64,000 bases of DNA. Origin: Zygnema cylindricum. Taxonomy: Eukaryota; Streptophyta; Zygnematophyceae; Zygnematales; Zygnemataceae. Of this stretch, positions 9,977 to 19,458 are shown piece by piece. Made by a program: the position numbers and the translations under genes. How positions within the stretch are numbered: the stretch's first letter is position 1; every line of letters begins with the position of its first letter. A model generated the notes under the pieces. The model was not told where the DNA came from. It searched no databases and saw only the letters and a list, made by a program, of their open reading frames with translations. The DNA lies in contig JBBHKE010000182.1 in the NCBI GenBank assembly GCA_037447655.1, positions 59,145 through 123,144 of the forward strand. Reading direction: 5' to 3'.

Positions 9977-10204
9977 TGTTGGATTGGCACGTGAAGCCGG
10001 TCCAATACGGGGTAGAATATGGAATATAAATACTCGAGCCGCCCGTAAGAAAAGGGTACGGACCCGCCAGTCTCTACATCGAGCTGGTGGCACAGTGGTA
10101 GTGCATTCACAGCTGAAGTGAAAGGTCCCAGGTTTGAACCCTGGCCGGCTCAATTTTCCCAAGTGTGGGACATGCCGAATCCCGGATTTCTAGGAAATCT
10201 AACA
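9977..10204 (+). repeat. TRIM 3' LTR
   Basis: 228 bp, the second copy of the TRIM LTR. Its end is the right end of the whole A/TRIM unit, directly before agtat. Confidence 0.9.
10081..10151 (+). ncRNA. tRNA-like cloverleaf in TRIM 3' LTR
   Basis: Same 71-nt structure as at 9796-9866. The only difference seen is one C-to-T change in the T loop (TTTGAAC), which weakens the B box slightly. Confidence 0.75.
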
Positions 10205-10586
10205 AGTATTTATAGTCCCAGATCTTTCGTGCAAACATAAGTTATTCTTGAACGTTCGCTTTATCATAAGACGCCTTAAGAGAAATCCAAATATCAATCG
10301 CCTTCTTCATTTTGATTTGTGACATAACTAGGTTCTCGGAGAGACACAGTTTTAGAGTATTTCGACCCTTTGAATTATTTTTCGCCCACGTTGGATCAGA
10401 CTCATCATCTGATCCATCCAAAATCTCCTTCAAACGTTCAATTTCAAAGTACGACTTAACCATATCCACCGAGTAAGCATATTTATGCCTATTAAAGAGA
10501 GGAATTATTGAAGACATGCTCATAACCTGTTGTTCTATGATTAGCGGTATAGGTGGAGCTGCAACAGTAGTTGTAGAAGTAGACAT
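10205..10586 (-). pseudogene. O gag N-terminal part
   Basis: The minus-strand ORF begins with ATG at 10586-10584 and runs 114 residues to a TAA. It has the copia gag layout: a short Thr/Pro-rich start, then IPLFNRHKYAYSVDMVKSYF and later IDIWISLKASYDKA. After the stop the same frame continues (MFARKIWDYKY) to the border with element A at 10205. Joining it to 4055 restores the gag frame. Confidence 0.8.
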
Positions 10587-11035
10587 GTTTTTTCAACAGA
10601 AGATAACACGAATCCTACCAAACAGCAGTTTTCTGAACACTACAAAATCAGACTCACAACTCGAAATACAACCAAAATCAGCATACAATTTAATCACCAT
10701 ACACACTGTCTATTCCAAAAATTGCAGCATAAACGGTTTCGGTAAACCATAAGATATGAGGCTGGAAGTTTCCCAAAAATTGCCTCTAAGTTTCCATATT
10801 GTCAAAACTGGATGATACATTTTTTCTAAGTCCTAAAATTTATACACTAAGAGTATGTCTGATCTAACTAGCTAATCAACAACTAACACCTGGGGCTATC
10901 GTACTGCACAACAAAATGATAAGGTACCGCAATTGTACCTCATTGTACTAACGGGAGTTTCAAAACCTTAATTTCCGCTACCCGTAATTTAAGTGAGAAA
11001 ACACTAAATTTTAATGCGCTAAAAGACAAAACAAT
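10587..11035. other. Unassigned interval between O gag and element B
   Basis: AT-rich sequence upstream of the O gag start on the minus strand. By position it should hold the O leader and perhaps its 5' LTR, but I found no second copy or primer site to prove this. Confidence 0.3.
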
Positions 11036-11040
11036 GTGTT

Positions 11041-12056
11041 TGTTGAAATTCATATATTTCTATAGTATTTTCTAGGTTTAATATGTTAGGAAAAGAAAAG
11101 GACAGATAGCCTACCTCCACCTCCTCTCTCTAGCCCCCATACTTGTTCTAATCACTAAAGGATAGAGAGGGTGGTTGATCCATGGCTGCCTTAGTTCAAC
11201 AGGCAGTTATTTTTAGTAGGTTACTAAAAACAGTACTGGCGGACCCGGGATTTGAACCCGGTACCTTCAGTTCCTCAAGTTGGCCGATAGCGGTCAGCTT
11301 TATCCTACTAGACTAGGACCAATGCTAAATGCTATAGAGTGTGATAGATATATATATATATTTAGAGTGTAAGAAATCCATTTAACTAAAACTAGATACG
11401 GCGTGCATAGATACGGTTTTAGTACAACATCATTTCAGAATGAATACCTCGCATTTGTTCGACAGCAAAACAAATATCTGGCAAGTAATTATAACGGCTA
11501 CGATTACGTCTCATTACGAATCCGCAGCGCACGTCATCGCCGAAATCTCGGAGTGGTCACCTTGGCGTTTTGTGACGTGGCATGACCTGGAGCCACGTGG
11601 AGAGATGACATTCGGTCATAGGAATTCTGAGGAATGTACGGACAAGTAAAAAGCAGACACGCGTCCACTTAATAGCCTTCTCGTACATAGGTCGTACAAA
11701 AGGTACACCGGCAGTAGTACCTTTTGGTACGGTACAGTAATTTGATTGGTCCGTACTTCAGTAGATAGAAGTTATTAGAAGGAATCAGAACTTAGAAAAT
11801 TTTGGTAGGTAGTCACCTCTCCCTTTGAGAGTTTCTACAAATTGGCATTTTTAGTGCCTCGTAACTTATCGAGTGGTTGGCTGTTTTCAGTGATTCTTTT
11901 TGCTTCGGACACATGCGAGTCCAAGCTGCACAGGGGTACAGTCAAATTGTCAGTTTGCCTTCTTGGGCAGAAGTGGTCGTGGCTTAAAGTGGGTTAGTTA
12001 AATACTATCTAGAGGCTTCCTGTATTTTTTAGTCCAATGGAGGACACAAAATTGCA
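11041..12056 (+). repeat. 5' LTR of element B
   Basis: 1016 bp, tgttgaaatt...aaaattgca. The gag ATG (12037-12039) lies 20 nt from its end. The minus strand at 11238-11320 is tRNA-like. Confidence 0.92.
11238..11320 (-). ncRNA. Antisense tRNA-like segment in LTR of element B
   Basis: On the strand opposite to gag-pol, TAGTCTAGTAGG differs from the Pol III A-box consensus at one position. It is followed about 45 nt later by GGTTCAAATCC, a near-perfect B box inside a CCGGG...CCCGG T stem. The acceptor stem no longer pairs. Equivalent segments occur in the LTRs of A, C, D, E and G. Confidence 0.6.
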
Positions 12057-13269
12057 GGTTATGGGCCCACCCTCTTGGGTGCCCACCTTCAATGGATCTG
12101 GGTTCATCTATTGGGAAGCCATGATGATGGGAGCTTTGTGTGAAAAACGATACTGGGGTATGGTCAGTGGACAAGTGAAACGTCCACCAGGATTTGGGGG
12201 ACTAAGGTTTTCTGCAACAACGGCTGCCTCAGCGGAGGAGGCAGATGATGGGGACAGCAGTGTGTCCGAAAAGGAGAAAGGGAAGGAGACACCCCTCACT
12301 CTTATTGCCACAGTATCGGGAGCAGCGACCGTGAAGACCGTGGAGAACGATACTCAAATGTGGGAGGATGTAATCATGGCTGCCAAGAACTTCATTCTGA
12401 GGCACCTCACTCAAGGTTTGGTCACTCCTCATCTTCACATTTACAAGGCCGAAGAGTTGTGGGAGAGTTTGGTGGAGATTTATAGAGCTGGAACTATTCA
12501 CGAGCTCCAGTTGGTTGAGTAAAAGCTATTGAGTTACACTTACAAAGGAGGAAAGATGTTAGATTACTGTAATGATCTTTCTTGTTTGTATATGGAAATG
12601 GAAAGTGCCGGGTGGACAGGTACAATGAAAATGAAAGTTAACACCCTTATCATAAAATTACCAGATGAGTTCGAAAACATAGTGTACCGAGTACAGAAAA
12701 TGCCTGATAGTTCATGGAAATGGAACACTATAGTCAGGATGATACTTGTGCAGGAAAACACAATAGAGATTAGGAGAGGAGGAAAGAGTATTCAAGCTCT
12801 AGCTGTAGGAGGGGACCGATGGGGGAAGGACCCGAAGAAACCTTATAGAGGGGAAAGAGATCATTCTGGGGGACAAAGGCCCTCAAAGGGTCTTTGTCAT
12901 TATTGCAAAAAGCCAGGACACTTTATTGCAGATTGTGTCAAGCTATCAGAGCTGAGGCTCCAAGAGAACCGTGGAGGGGGTTCTTCCGGAGGGAAGAAAA
13001 AGGCACTTGTGGTTACAAAAGTGTCAGGAGAAACCGAGGATGCGACCTCTGAGGAGGATGGGGAGCTTCTTCTTGACGAGAGTCTGGAGGAGAAGGAGAT
13101 CCCTCGCAGGCAGAAGTGTGCCCTTGGAGCAATTCGGGAAGCTCCACAGGAGGGATGGATCATCAACTCAGGTGCATCCATGCATATGTGTCGTGATAAA
13201 GAACTCTTCACTAAGCTAAGAAAGATTACATGCATATGTGTCGTGATAAAGAACTCTTCACTAAGCTAA
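12037..13269 (+). pseudogene. Element B gag and protease start, broken
   Basis: The frame starts at ATG 12037 in the LTR (MEDTKLQVMGPP). It stops after 161 residues at a TAA near 12520 (a Gln codon in E), then continues in frame from 12529. It encodes the gag capsid region, the zinc knuckle CHYCKKPGHFIADC and a protease site altered to WIINSGASMHMC, where the catalytic Asp has become Asn. About 50 bp are then tandemly duplicated at roughly 13187-13286, which shifts the frame. The product is dead on three counts: stop, active-site loss and duplication. Confidence 0.9.
12057..12070 (+). promoter_or_regulatory. Primer-binding site of element B
   Basis: ggttatgggcccac directly follows the 5' LTR, identical to the site in A. 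It is inferred to pair with the anticodon arm of initiator tRNA-Met, and it is translated in gag. Confidence 0.75.
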
Positions 13270-16200
13270 GAAAGATTCCTACTGTAGAGATAGAGTATGG
13301 GGATGGGAGAGTGGTTACTACAGATCTAGTGGGATCATTAGATCTTAAAGTCTTAGTGGAGGGTAAGACTTCTATACTTACATTCTCAGATGTACTTTAC
13401 ATTCCTCAGTTGAGTAAAAATCTTGTCTCTACGTCTGTGTTAGATGACAAAGAGTTTGATACCTTCACCAGAAAGGGAGTCTTTACAGCTAAGTATGTGA
13501 ATGAAGTTTACTTCACAGCACATAAGGGTAGCCAAGGAATGTTTAGGCTTAACTTGAGTAATGAAAAGAAGAATGCTTACTATGTTGGTGTTCCTAAAGT
13601 GATGATTTGGCATAAGCGGTTGGGGCATGTGCATTTTGATAGGTTGAGGGAAATGAAAAAGCTTGGGGTAGTAGATGGCATTCAGTTTGAGGATAATAAA
13701 TGATGGATGATTGTAGTGGTTGTGCTCAAGGTAAGGCTCACAGACTTCCCTTTCCCAAAGCCGCCACATATAGAGGTGAGAAAGTGTTAGATTTGGTCCA
13801 CACAGATATTTGGGGACCCACAAAAGTACCTTCGGTTGGAGGAAAGAGGTTTATGATGACGATAACTGATGACTGGTCTAGATACTCCAGAGTCTACTTT
13901 CTGAAAACAAAGTCTGAAGCATCAACTTACTTCAAAGAATATAAAGCTTGGATTGAGAAGTTGCATGAAACCCACATTAAGAGGATAAGGAGTGATAATG
14001 GGGGGGAATATACCTCTAACGAGTTTGAGGAATATCTGAGAGATGAGGGAGTGCAGCACCAGAAAACTTTATCATATAACCCGAAACAAAATGGGGTAGC
14101 TGAGAGGTTCAATCAAACACTAGGAGATAATGTACGCAGTATGTTGGCAAACAAGAAAATAGGAAAGAGATTTTGGGAAGAAGCAATGAACTGTGCCAAC
14201 TACATTAAGAATAGAGTCCTTACCTCAGCTGTAAAGGGAGTGATTCTTTATGAGAGATGGGTTGGAAGGAAACTAAATATCTCACACCTTAATGTATTTG
14301 GTAGCCGAGTTTACAGTCTTGACACGGATAGGAAAAACTGGAAACTAGATGCTAAGGGAAATCCTGGATACTTTGTGGGATATGATGAGGATGTTAAGGG
14401 ATATATAGTCTATGACTTAGCAAAGAAGATATCATTCTGGTCAAACACTTAGTTGTCATGGATGAAGGGAAGTCATTTGACCCCTTCAAATATACAAATA
14501 AGATAAGGATCAGATTTGAGTCCGAAAGTGATGAGAATTCGGTCGTTCTCGAAAGGGACATGAGTGAAACCGTGATTACAGATTCAGGTGAGATCAAAGA
14601 TATAGGAGACTCACTTGAAACCTCACATACTCCTATGGACTTCGAGGAGATAGAAGAAGCGGGACAAGAACCGGTTTCCATGGACAGGGGAGGCGATGAG
14701 ACAGTGAGAAGAAATCCAAGACTTCCATCCGTTCCAGCTTCGGAATTTGAGGGAGGAAGGAGGAGCAGCAAAAGGATACAGGAAAAACAAGCTGCCCATA
14801 AGGTAACTAAGCTATCTCACCCAGATGAGCCTCAGTCTTACTTAGAGGCAGTGAATAGTCCAGATAAAGAAAGATGGATTAGAGCCATAAATGATGAGAT
14901 GGCTTCTATCATGGTAGCAAATACTTGGGAACTAGCGGATTGCCCTCCAGACAGAAAACTTATTGGATGTAAATGGGTATTTAAACTAAAACTGAACCCA
15001 GATAATACAATTGAGTGGTATAAGGCTCGATTGGTAGCGAAGGGGTTCACCCAAAAAGAGGGGATTGACTATGAGGAGACCTTTGCTCCAGTTGTTCGGT
15101 TCCCATCGGTAAGGATTCTCGGTAAGGATTCTCCTCAGTCTGGCCGCAGCGGAAGACATGGAAATTCACCAGATGGATATTAAGACTGCTTTTCTTAATG
15201 GTGAGTTAGAGGAAGAAATTTTTATGAGGCAACCCGAGGGGTTTGTGGAAGAAGGAGAAGAGAGCAAAGTCTCCAGGCTCATAAAGTCCTTATATGGACT
15301 GAAACAGGCACCCCGACAGTGGAATAACAAACTAGATGAGTTTCTCACCGATCTGGGATACATCCTGATCAGCTCTGACCATTCTATCTATATGTTTGAA
15401 GATGAGAATGGTGTCATTTTTATTGCAATTTATGTGGATGATCTGCTTGTGTTAAGTTAGTCTTTGGAAAATATCAATAGGCTCAAAAAAGATCTTAGGG
15501 GCAGATTTGATATAAAGGATTTAGGGGAGGCAAAAAATATTTCGGGGATCGAAATGGAGAGAGATAGGGGGAAGAAGATTATCAGACTTACTCAAAAAGA
15601 AGCAATAGGTAATATGCTTGAGAAATTCCAGATGGAAAATACTAACAGTTGTACCACTCCCATGGACTTGAAAAAAATAAGTGATGGGAGTGTAGAAGGA
15701 GGAGTGATGATCTTAGATGATCAGATGAGTCCAGAAGAGAGAGATTTTATGAAGTATATTCCTTACAAATAGGTCGTAGGAAGTTTGATCTACTTTATGA
15801 ACTGTACAAGGCCAAACATAGCAGCAGCAGTAGGAGTCCTCAGTATGAGTCTCAACGATCCTTCAAAGAGAGATTAGGAGGCAGCCAAGAGAGTCATGAG
15901 ATATCTGGTTGGAACCAGAGAATTATGGTTGCATTTGGGAAGGGAGCACACTGATATGACCACTTGTAGTGATGCCAGTTATGGGGATGCACCTTTGAGA
16001 AGATGCACTTCTGGATATGTTTTGTATGTGGGGGAAGGAGCTTGTTGTTGGAGCAGTAAGCAACAAAAGGTGGTTGCTCAGTCTACTATGGAGGCTGGGT
16101 ATATGGCGTCTTGTTCTGTTGTAAAAGAACTAATGTGGGTGAAGTCATTGTTGCAACAACCCGGGATATATGAAGGAAGGTGTGCATGAAATCTTTTGCG

Positions 16201-16433
16201 ATAATCAAGCTGCAATCGCAATTGCAGCCAATCCAAAACACCATTTCAAAGCAAAACATATGGACATAAGATTAAGCTTCGTAAGAGAAAAAGTTGAAAA
16301 TAAAATTTTAAATCTTGTGTATAGACCTGATGAAGAAATGGTGGCTGACATGATGACCAAACCTGTGCCCTCTCCTAAATTAAAATATTGTCGGGAGAAA
16401 TGCGGATTGAAAGAAAAAATAAAATTAGACTAG
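13230..16433 (+). pseudogene. Element B integrase, reverse transcriptase and RNase H, broken
   Basis: Copia order is kept: WHKRLGHVHFDRL and CSGCAQGKAHRLP, HTDIWGP, SDNGGEY, the reverse transcriptase stretch [43 protein letters not shown] and the RNase H residues IFCDNQAAIAIA. Compared with E there are frameshifts near 13698, 14430 and 16160, a 13-bp tandem duplication (ggtaaggattctc) at about 15107-15132, and stops near 15458, 15770 and 15875. The final 88 codons to 16433 are open and end before the purine tract at 16434-16446. Confidence 0.9.
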
Positions 16434-16446
16434 AAAATAAGGGGAG

Positions 16447-17463
16447 TGTTGAAATTCATAGATTTCTATAGTATTTTCTAGGTTTAATATATTAGGAAAA
16501 GAAAAGGACAGATAGCCTGCCTCCACCTCCTCTCTCTAGCCCGTATACTTGTTCTAGTCACTGAAGGACAGATAGGGTGGTTGATCCATGGCTGCCTTAG
16601 TTCAACAGGCAGTTATTTTTAGTAGGTTACTAAAAACAGTACAGACGGACCCGGGATTTGAACCCGGTACCTTCAGTTCGTCAAGTTGGCCGATAGCGGC
16701 CAGCTTTATCCTACTAGACTAGGACCAATGCTAAATGCTATAGAGTGTGATAGATATATATATATATTTAGAGTGTAAGAAATCCATTTAAATAAAACTA
16801 GATACGGCGTGCATAGATACAGTTTTAGTACGACATCATTTCAAAATGAATACCTCGCATTTGTTCGACAGCGAAACAAATATCTGGCAAGTAATTATAA
16901 CGGCTACGATTACGTCTCATTACGAATCCGACGGTGCACGTCATCGTCGAAATCCTGGAGTGGTCACCTTGGCGTTTTGTGACGTGGCATGACCTGGAGC
17001 CACGTGGAGAGATGACATTCGGTCATAGGAATTCTGAGGAATGTACGGACAAGTAAAAAGCAGACACGCGTCCACTTAATAGTCTTGTCGTACATAGGTC
17101 GTACAAAAGGTACGCCGGCAATAGTACCTTTTGGTACGGTACAATAATTTGATTGGTCCGTACTTCAGTAGATAGAAGTTATTAGAAGGAAGCAGGACTT
17201 AGAAAATTTTGGTAGGTAGTCACCTCTCCCTTTGAGAGTTTGTACAAATTGGCATTTTTAGTGCCTCATAACTTATCGGCTGGTTGGCCGTTTTCAGTGA
17301 TTCTTTTTGCTACGGACTCAGGGGAGTCCACGCTGCACAAGGGTGCAGTCAAATTGTCAGTTTGCCTTCTTGGGCAGAAGTGGTCGTGGCTTAAAGTGGG
17401 TTAGTTAAATACTATCTAGAGGCTTCCTGTATTCTGTAGTCCAATGGAGGACACAAAATTGTA
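16447..17463 (+). repeat. 3' LTR of element B
   Basis: 1017 bp. It includes the ATG and first codons of gag and ends aaaattgta (CA mutated to TA) directly before the repeat gtgtt. The antisense tRNA-like segment is at 16644-16726. Confidence 0.92.
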
Positions 17464-17468
17464 GTGTT

Positions 17469-18214
17469 TCAAATATTTTCAGTTTCAACGTCATACAACT
17501 AGTGTTGGTTTTGCTTAGTCATCGTCAGTCGCGACAGGCCACTAGATTGATGTTCAAAAGTACGGTCCACTTGGGCGCGTACAGTTGTGCTTAGTCACCT
17601 GTGGTCCTCGCAGAAATCTCGTTCGTCGACTCGATTCGTTACCAACTGTACTCGTTATTCCGTACAGGTAATTGTTCCCAAATCCGCGCTTTTAATTCCG
17701 CCCGTCCGATCTTGTGATTCCGCTCATTTGATAATCAACGTGTGTATGTTGTTGTTGGCGCTCTTCCGGAATATGTGCACAAGCCTTAGATACCGACGCG
17801 TGTCCTGTTAGACGTACAACATACTCTGCTGTTGTATCACTAATAAAGGTAAGTATTACAATTTGACTTAGACAACAAATATTCTACATCCTAAAATCCT
17901 CCTTACACTATTATCTACTGAGATCAAAGCTTTAATTTCAACAAATATCACAAAATTTGTAGGTCTCTTCATTGAAAATGCACGGACATTTTCGAAAAGA
18001 GGAAAATCATAGTATTTTCGTTGGATAAGTTTAAAAATTGTACGGGCGTCTTCTTCAATTTTTTTTGAAAGAAGCCGCCATGAAATATTGAAAACGAAAC
18101 CGCAAGGAAGCCGCCTCCCTATATCCTACCCTCCTCTCTCCCAGGCTTTTTACTATCCTTTCTTCCAGACTTTGACAGAAGCAACCATGCCCAGAAATCG
18201 AGGAGAGGAGTGAG
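17469..18214. other. Unassigned interval
   Basis: No gene recognised. A polyadenylation-like aataaag occurs near 17842, and short minus-strand ORFs here have no recognisable motif. It may include the missing 5' part of the hAT relic. Confidence 0.3.
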
Positions 18215-19350
18215 AGCTGTAGACGGTGGGTTTTTGTAGCCAACCGATTCTGTATTTGTATTTAATGCAACTTCGAATATAACACCCAAGCGACGAGGAT
18301 CATAAATCATCTCATTAGAAACGTCAAGAATGGAAGGATTAGAGCCTACACAATGTGTCCAGATGAGGTGAAGGAGGAGTTTGGTGCGTTGGAACCCATA
18401 AATCTTCAAATTCCTCTAAAAAACGTGTAATGTGCGACTTGGATGATCTCACCAGCAGTTTTCTACCAATTCCGAGTACGAAAGTAAGATTTGTGCAGAC
18501 TAGAATAAAAAATACATTTAATAGGCCTAATAAGAAAGAGGTGGATTTAGCGTGGGCCATGGCATTCTTCGCCAGTAGGTTGTCGTTCTTACTTTAAGAG
18601 GATCCATATTTCAAGGCAGCGTTGCATAAGACCGGTGATCTAGGTGGATCTTACAAGTTAGTGATCCGTAGTGCAATGAGAAATCGTCTCCTATTAGAGA
18701 CCAAGGTGAAGGTGAAGAAAGATTTGGCAAGTTGCGAGGAAACTATTTTTGTCACCGGTGCCACGATCACATCAGACGGGTGAACAGCAACGGACGATAA
18801 ACCTCTCCTAAATGTTCTAGCTGTCACCCCGAATGGTGACATGTTTTGGGTGGACAGCAACGGACGATAAACCTCTCCTAAATGTTCTAGCTGTCACCCC
18901 GAATGGTGAAATGTTTTTGACGGCAGAAGACACGAGTGGGCATATTAAGGACGGCGATTACATATGTCACCTGTTGGAAAAGGGAGTACTTGCTATAGGG
19001 GCATAGAAAGTGGTGCAAATTATTACCTATTCTGCCCTTGTGAACAAGGCTGCAGCCTTGTTGCTCGCAGTAAAGTACCCTTCAATCATGTGGACGCCAT
19101 AAGCCGCACACGTTCTCGACTTGATGTTGGAAGATTGGAGTTGGTTGTCATTTATATCTAAACGTGTCCGAGAGGCAAAAGAAATTTTGAAATTCATCAC
19201 TAATCATAACATGAGTGTAGCGATATTCAAGCAAATTATTGCACTTCGGCTTCTGAAACGTGGAGAGAGTAGGTTTGCCACAAATTCTCACTCTTTTCTA
19301 AATACCCACAAGAATGGATACAAAACAAACAAGATTTCATAGTCACAAAT
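18215..19350 (+). pseudogene. hAT-type transposase relic (BED finger and DUF659)
   Basis: Translated in shifting plus-strand frames, 18266-18380 gives CNFEYNTQATRIINHLI and CPDEVKEE, a BED zinc-finger pattern. From 18430 it reads VDLAWAMAFFASRLSF, then the core ITSDG followed by a stop where Trp is expected, and DDKPLLNVLAVTPNG. These fit DUF659, the catalytic part of many plant hAT transposases. Further on, PSIMWTP, AAHVLDLMLEDW and ESRFATNS complete the usual order. A segment of about 70 bp is repeated in tandem (about 18782-18852 and 18853-18918), and only the second copy keeps the Trp codon. The C-terminal hAT dimerisation domain is missing, cut by the purine tract. The gene is dead. Confidence 0.75.
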
Positions 19351-19458
19351 CAAGGCATAATTGTTCCTTTCAAGATTGCGACAACTTCAACAAATTTCAA
19401 CACCAATTTTAGAACGATTTTAATTGTTGTCATCCACGTTCAATCATGTGTAACAACA

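Larger units (their letters stand above)
4056..10204 (+). mobile_element. Element A: copia element ending in a TRIM
   Basis: The unit consists of a 5' LTR (4056-5095), primer site, gag-pol (5076-9433), purine tract, a 3' LTR truncated after about 215 bp (9447-~9662), a 28-bp unassigned spacer, and a complete TRIM (9692-10204). It is flanked by agtat on both sides and disrupts the gag of O exactly at that repeat. A and D belong to one family (LTR start tgtagaaattaatgg). The missing ~825 bp of the 3' LTR and the TRIM at the terminus make this a chimeric insertion. Confidence 0.9.
9692..10204 (+). mobile_element. TRIM element with tRNA-like sequence in its LTRs
   Basis: Two 228-bp direct repeats (9692-9919 and 9977-10204) start tgttggattggc and end gaaatctaaca. 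They enclose only 57 bp. That core begins tggtatcggagcc, one base from the classical plant initiator-tRNA-Met primer site, and ends in the purine run gtgagggggg. There is no coding capacity. Size, repeats, primer site and purine tract are those of a terminal-repeat retrotransposon in miniature. The repeats differ at about five positions by eye. Each holds a 71-nt tRNA-like cloverleaf. Confidence 0.9.
1538..10586 (-). mobile_element. Element O: old copia relic, split by A and cut by F
   Basis: Read on the minus strand, the pieces follow the Ty1/copia order: gag N-terminus (10586 to 10205), then after the 6.1-kb element A, gag C-terminus with zinc knuckle (4055 to ~3600), protease and GAG-pre-integrase (3513-2857), integrase (~2840-2160), and the start of reverse transcriptase (2146-1538), where F interrupts. 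Removing A and one copy of agtat restores an uninterrupted gag frame across the join, which proves both the order of events and the edges of A. O is clearly diverged from the other copia elements here and has several stops. Its LTRs were not identified; a 5' LTR may lie within 10587-11035. Confidence 0.85.
11041..17463 (+). mobile_element. Element B: decayed full-length copia element
   Basis: Two LTRs (11041-12056 and 16447-17463) flank a gag-pol relic. Perfect target repeats gtgtt lie at 11036-11040 and 17464-17468. It belongs to the same family as C and E (LTR start tgttgaaattcata). The coding part has many stops, frameshifts and two local tandem duplications, so B is much older or more damaged than E. 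Confidence 0.92.

Noticed and set aside
9623-10162. Repeated short minus-strand ORFs with similar proteins
   Set aside because: They are the antisense of the two TRIM LTRs; similarity comes from the LTR repeat, not from a gene.
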